Positions 32,663 through 35,515 of a stretch of DNA of 35,515 nucleotides are shown piece after piece. Numbering within the stretch: the stretch's first letter is position 1; the number at the start of each line of letters is the position of its first letter. The notes under the pieces are model-generated. The model searched no databases, was not told the DNA's origin, and saw only the letters and a program-made list of their open reading frames with translations. The position numbers were made by a program, and so were the translations under genes. Origin of the DNA: a virus; the IMG/VR virus record IMGVR_UViG_3300042504_001615, positions 1-35,515 of that record. One strand, written 5' to 3'.

Positions 32663-32999
32663 CTAGGTATGCTCCTTGTTTTGCTAGTCGTTTAAATATA
32701 CCGACTTCATTTGTTAGTGCAACTACCTCAACCTGTAAGCGTTGGTTTTCGAGTGTAAGCTTTTCTAGTTCCCTGTTCAGGGCTATAATCTGCTCGTGTA
32801 GTCTACCAAGCTCTAGGCTTAGTTTAGTATTCTGCTCACCCATTCGCTCTAGCTCTCGGTGCATAATTTGTATAATTCCCGACTCTGCTTGGGTTGCTTT
32901 CCAATTTTTTATTAGCTGCTGGATGCCAAAAAATGCGGCTACAACGGCTATAGCAATAAGGCCCAAGACTTGAATGACTTGTTCTGATATTTCTAACAT
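32646..32999 (-). CDS. Membrane-anchored coiled-coil protein
   Basis: A 117-residue protein with one membrane segment (about 8-28, VIQVLGLIAIAVVAAFFGIQ), then a leucine-rich coiled coil from about 45 to 105 (LERMGEQNTKLSLELGRLHE and LTLENQRLQVEVVALTNEV). It is the first gene behind the strong promoter at 33081-33109, with GAAAGGG before the ATG. No family is recognised. It could be an assembly scaffold or a membrane protein made early in the operon. Confidence 0.65.
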   Translation of the reverse strand: MLEISEQVIQVLGLIAIAVVAAFFGIQQLIKNWKATQAESGIIQIMHRELERMGEQNTKLSLELGRLHEQIIALNRELEKLTLENQRLQVEVVALTNEVGIFKRLAKQGAYLDATTS

Positions 33000-33044
33000 T
33001 CTTTACCCTTTCTTTCCGTGCAGTAGCCTAAAAGGTTTGGCTCC

Positions 33045-33078
33045 TTGAAAATTTTAGTTTTGAAACGGACATTTTCAA
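33045..33078 (-). other. Leader-region inverted repeat
   Basis: An 8-bp inverted repeat (33045-33052 with 33071-33078, TTGAAAAT/ATTTTCAA) in the transcribed leader just after the predicted start site near 33074. It may form a 5' hairpin that stabilises the long mRNA. AT-rich repeats of this size can arise by chance. Confidence 0.35.
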
Positions 33079-33080
33079 CT

Positions 33081-33109
33081 ATTGTAACACAAGAGCATAA
33101 AGTTGTCAA
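33081..33109 (-). promoter_or_regulatory. Strong sigma70-type promoter of the leftward operon
   Basis: On the - strand: TTGACA (33104-33109), a 17-base spacer and TACAAT (33081-33086), with TG one base upstream of the -10 (extended -10). It lies directly behind the terminator at 33113-33150 and faces the block of genes 32999 to 11467. It is the best promoter in the window. I find no comparable one in the short gaps further down that operon. Confidence 0.85.
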
Positions 33110-33112
33110 TGT

Positions 33113-33150
33113 AAAAAATACCCGCCCTGGTTTAGGGTCGGGTATTTTTT
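33113..33150. terminator. Terminator behind the repeat fibre gene
   Basis: A 12-bp stem (33113-33124 with 33139-33150), AAAAAATACCCG pairing with CGGGTATTTTTT, with a further CCC/GGG pair inside and one unpaired T. A and T runs flank it on both sides, so it can act in either direction. It ends the transcript of the leftward fibre gene 11 bases after its stop codon. Confidence 0.9.
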
Positions 33151-33160
33151 TAGTAATAAT

Positions 33161-35515
33161 TTAAATATAATAAACTATAGTTTCTATAATTCCTGATGGA
33201 TAAGATATAGCTCCTACTTTACCTCCGTATAATTGAGGCTCTATTGTAATTGTGGACTGCCAAGGTATTGAAAACTGTCCCCATATACTTATTGTAACAT
33301 TATTAATACTTCTAATTAACGGAGGACCAAAAAATACTTTATCCCAATCCGAATTACTTATAGGTATAATAGGTACATAACTTGTATCTCTTCCAAAACC
33401 AGATCCATCAAATGTAGCTAAATTTATTTCTGTACTGTTAGGTTTAGTATATATTGCAGATCTTTTAGGAATTCTTCGACCACTTACAGTCATACCAATA
33501 TTTAAATCAGTACTAGTATTAAATCTTAAGTATTCACTATTAGCCGCAAGTGTAGGAGTTCTTCGAAAATAAGTAGAAGGTAGTCCTGGGCCCCTAACAA
33601 TATAACCATATTTTATATCATATAGTCCAAGATGTGGTATTGGTATTACTGTATCACCTCCATTATAGTACGTAAAATTATTTGTTTGAACAGTTACTCG
33701 ATCTTGGCCGTATTGCATACTAAAGAAATAAATATGATAGCTATAAGTTTTACCATGTTGAATTGCGGTATAGCCAGGATATAAACTATTAGCAGCATCA
33801 TCTGTAGATTCTAAAATATCTACAACTATATCTTTGGTCTCTTTACCCCACTCTGCATCAATGCCTCCATAGATATATTTTTTAAAAACATGCACAGTGC
33901 CTACAGGAGGATTAATTCCAAGAGTATGTTTAAATCTTAAAGAATCTACTGGTGCATATCCATCACCAATATTAGTTCTATACACAAGTATACCGTATAC
34001 TCCGGTAAATAAATGCTGTGAAATTTCCATTGTAAGAGTAAATTTTAAATTTACTCTATAACTTTTAGTTGCATCTGTATTTCCTGGAATAGTAACAATA
34101 GGTCTAGCTTTAGTTCCATCATTTGCTATGCTAGACAATTCAAAACCATTAACAAAATTTTCACCATTATAACCTTGCGTATCAAAATCCTCATCTGGTG
34201 CCGCCGGGCTTGTTATACCATAAAGATATTTAATTTGTGAAATACTCTGTATTACTCCAAAATTGGCATTATTACTACTTACTAATTTTCCATTAAGAGC
34301 AACAACACCATCTTTTACTACAATATTTGCTGTACTATTACCAAATGCTACAGTATTGCTAGCATTACTACTTCCCCCAGTAATAACGGCTCCGCTACCG
34401 GATGTAATGGTTGTTCCTGTTACTACTGGATTACCTACTGTTAGTGATTGATTTACCAGTATAGTATTGCTACTTAATTTATCGGCTGTAATACTACCAG
34501 CACTAATTTTATCAGCGGTAACAGCATTAGCCTCTATTTTAGCAGCAGTAACAGCATTAGCATTGATTTTATCAGCAGTAACAGCATTAGCATTGATTTT
34601 ATCAGCAGTAACAGCATTAGCATTGATTTTATCAGCAGTAACAGCGTTAGCCTCTATTTTAGCAGCAGTAACAGCGTTAGCATTGATTTTATCAGCGGTA
34701 ACAGCGTTAGCATTGATTTTATCAGCAGTAACAGCGTTAGCATTGATTTTATCAGCAGTAACAGCGTTAGCACTAATTTTATCAGCAGTAACAGCGTTAG
34801 CATTGATTTTATCAGCAGTAACAGCGTTAGCCTCTATTTTAGCAGCAGTAACAGCATTAGCATTGATTTTATCAGCGGTAACAGCGTTAGCATTGATTTT
34901 ATCAGCGGTAACAGCATTAGCCTCTATTTTAGCAGCAGTAACAGCGTTAGCACTAATTTTATCAGCAGTAACAGCATTAGCATTGATTTTATCAGCGGTA
35001 ACAGCGTTAGCACTAATTTTATCAGCAGTAACAGCATTAGCATTGATTTTATCAGCAGTAACAGCATTAGCATTGATTTTATCAGCAGTAACAGCATTAG
35101 TAATAATTTTATCAGCAGTAACAGCATCATTGGCTATTTTTACACTAGTAATAGCATCAGTAGCTATTTTTACACTAGTAATAGCATCAGTAGCTATTTT
35201 TACGCTAGTAACAGCATTAGTAATAATTTTATCAGCAGTAACAGCATCATTGGCTATTTTTACACTAGTAATAGCATCAGTAGCTATTTTTACACTAGTA
35301 ATAGCATCAGTAGCTATTTTTACACTAGTAATGGCATTAGAAACTATTTTTTCACTAGTAATGGCATCAGAAACTATTTTTTCACTAGTAATTGCATTTG
35401 TTTTAATATTACTTGTACCTACTATATCTCCATTAAGAGCAATAACTCCATCTTTTACTACAATATTAGCAGTACTATTGCCAAAAGCTACAGTATTGCT
35501 AGCATTACTACTTCC
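33161..35515 (-). CDS. Tail fibre/host-specificity-type protein with decapeptide tandem repeats (5' end outside window)
   Basis: The frame is open without a stop from the right edge to the stop at 33161-33163, giving at least 784 residues; the start lies beyond 35515. A TTG at 34138 is not the gene start, because the frame continues upstream (DTQGYNGENFVNGFE). In order: an SSNASNTVAFGNSTANIVVK module, about 30 decapeptides (AITSVKIATD type, then AVTADKINAN type), a second copy of the SSNASNT module, and a 340-residue C-terminal beta-rich region with Tyr/Ile-rich strands (GVYGILVYRTNIGDGY). Repeats of the AVTADKI kind occur in fibres and gpJ-like tip proteins. Receptor binding by the C-terminus is inferred. 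Confidence 0.75.
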   Translation of the reverse strand, partial: GSSNASNTVAFGNSTANIVVKDGVIALNGDIVGTSNIKTNAITSEKIVSDAITSEKIVSNAITSVKIATDAITSVKIATDAITSVKIANDAVTADKIITNAVTSVKIATDAITSVKIATDAITSVKIANDAVTADKIITNAVTADKINANAVTADKINANAVTADKISANAVTADKINANAVTADKISANAVTAAKIEANAVTADKINANAVTADKINANAVTAAKIEANAVTADKINANAVTADKISANAVTADKINANAVTADKINANAVTADKINANAVTAAKIEANAVTADKINANAVTADKINANAVTADKINANAVTAAKIEANAVTADKISAGSITADKLSSNTILVNQSLTVGNPVVTGTTITSGSGAVITGGSSNASNTVAFGNSTANIVVKDGVVALNGKLVSSNNANFGVIQSISQIKYLYGITSPAAPDEDFDTQGYNGENFVNGFELSSIANDGTKARPIVTIPGNTDATKSYRVNLKFTLTMEISQHLFTGVYGILVYRTNIGDGYAPVDSLRFKHTLGINPPVGTVHVFKKYIYGGIDAEWGKETKDIVVDILESTDDAANSLYPGYTAIQHGKTYSYHIYFFSMQYGQDRVTVQTNNFTYYNGGDTVIPIPHLGLYDIKYGYIVRGPGLPSTYFRRTPTLAANSEYLRFNTSTDLNIGMTVSGRRIPKRSAIYTKPNSTEINLATFDGSGFGRDTSYVPIIPISNSDWDKVFFGPPLIRSINNVTISIWGQFSIPWQSTITIEPQLYGGKVGAISYPSGIIETIVYYI
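34291..34375 (-). repeat. 85-bp direct repeat, copy 1 (downstream of the decapeptide array)
   Basis: It matches 35431-35515 with about 7 differences in 85 bases, nearly all at third codon positions. It encodes the SSNASNTVAFGNSTANIVVK module. The second copy reaches the window edge, so the true repeat may be longer. Confidence 0.9.
34471..35400 (-). repeat. Tandem array of 30-bp units (decapeptide coding)
   Basis: Thirty consecutive 30-bp units from 34501 to 35400, plus one degenerate unit at 34471-34500, all in frame and without indels. Two families occur: units at 34501-35130 and 35221-35250 encode AVTADKI[NSI]AN or AVTAAKIEAN; the others at 35131-35400 encode [AN]-[IV]-T-S-[VE]-K-I-x2-[DN]. 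Identity between neighbouring units is very high (often 28-30 of 30 bases), so recent slippage or unequal recombination is likely. Confidence 0.95.
35431..35515 (-). repeat. 85-bp direct repeat, copy 2 (upstream of the decapeptide array)
   Basis: The partner of 34291-34375, same orientation and frame. The one amino-acid change in the module is Val to Ile (KDGVV versus KDGVI). It is cut by the end of the window. Confidence 0.9.

Noticed and set aside
34924-35130. Leu-rich 68-residue frame on the - strand in the repeat region
   Set aside because: It is the decapeptide repeat read in a wrong frame (LLLLIKSML); the true frame continues through the whole gene.
34501-35400. Regular 30-bp repeats as a CRISPR array
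   Set aside because: There are no unique spacers; the units are contiguous and in frame within a protein-coding gene.
34291-35515. Diversity-generating retroelement (template/variable repeat pair)
   Set aside because: The differences between the two 85-bp copies are mostly synonymous and not limited to adenines, and no reverse transcriptase gene is present in the window.

Overview
The window looks like part of the genome of a large tailed, lytic bacteriophage of the T4-like (myovirus) kind that infects a Gram-negative bacterium. This is inferred from a T4-type replication and recombination set (gp32-like SSB, gp46/gp47-like SbcCD, RNase H-like flap nuclease, UvsW-like helicase), a spanin pair plus GH19 endolysin, a periplasmic phosphate-binding protein of proteobacterial style, and several kilobases of repetitive tail-fibre genes. 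The DNA is AT-rich, rich in CTA leucine codons and CTAG, and almost fully coding. I see no tRNA, rRNA, CRISPR array, integrase or insertion sequence. No stretch over 300 bases lacks a gene. The largest non-coding gaps are 33000-33160 (terminator plus promoter) and 18815-18939 (one hairpin).

Bases 1-11427 are on the + strand and hold replication, recombination and nucleotide metabolism: the 3' end of an unknown gene, a superfamily 2 helicase, a small unknown gene with the gp32-like SSB (its own promoter and terminator), then gp47, glutaredoxin and gp46 overlapping each other, a class II aldolase, a small unknown protein, a PD-(D/E)XK nuclease, PstS, the flap nuclease, dUTPase, an adenosylcobalamin-dependent ribonucleotide reductase and a 58-residue protein. 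Together they look geared to dNTP and phosphate supply and recombination-dependent replication.

A perfect 18-bp hairpin at 11427-11468 ends transcription from both sides. Everything to its right is on the - strand. Read in transcription order from the right edge, it starts with a tail-fibre-like gene whose start lies beyond base 35515. That gene contains about thirty 30-bp tandem repeats and ends at a terminator (33113-33150). A strong sigma70-type promoter (33081-33109) then begins a long operon: coiled-coil membrane protein, FCCH-like structural protein, a collagen-like short protein, three large fibre proteins (473, 838 and 2563 residues), a small fibre-like protein, a tail assembly chaperone-like protein and a DUF7936-like protein. 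After these come eleven consecutive genes (18421 down to 12849), ten of which carry a signal peptide, lipobox or membrane segment. They include an i-spanin/o-spanin/endolysin cassette, a candidate holin, a 12-cysteine repeat protein and a hendecad coiled-coil membrane protein. PhoH and a conserved acidic-tailed protein finish the operon.

The parts most worth following up are the envelope/lysis gene island, the tandem-repeat fibre gene at the right edge, the 15-repeat giant fibre, and the metabolic cargo (PstS, class II aldolase, glutaredoxin with class II RNR). Where the sequence favours a different start from the longest open frame, the coordinates follow the ribosome binding site.
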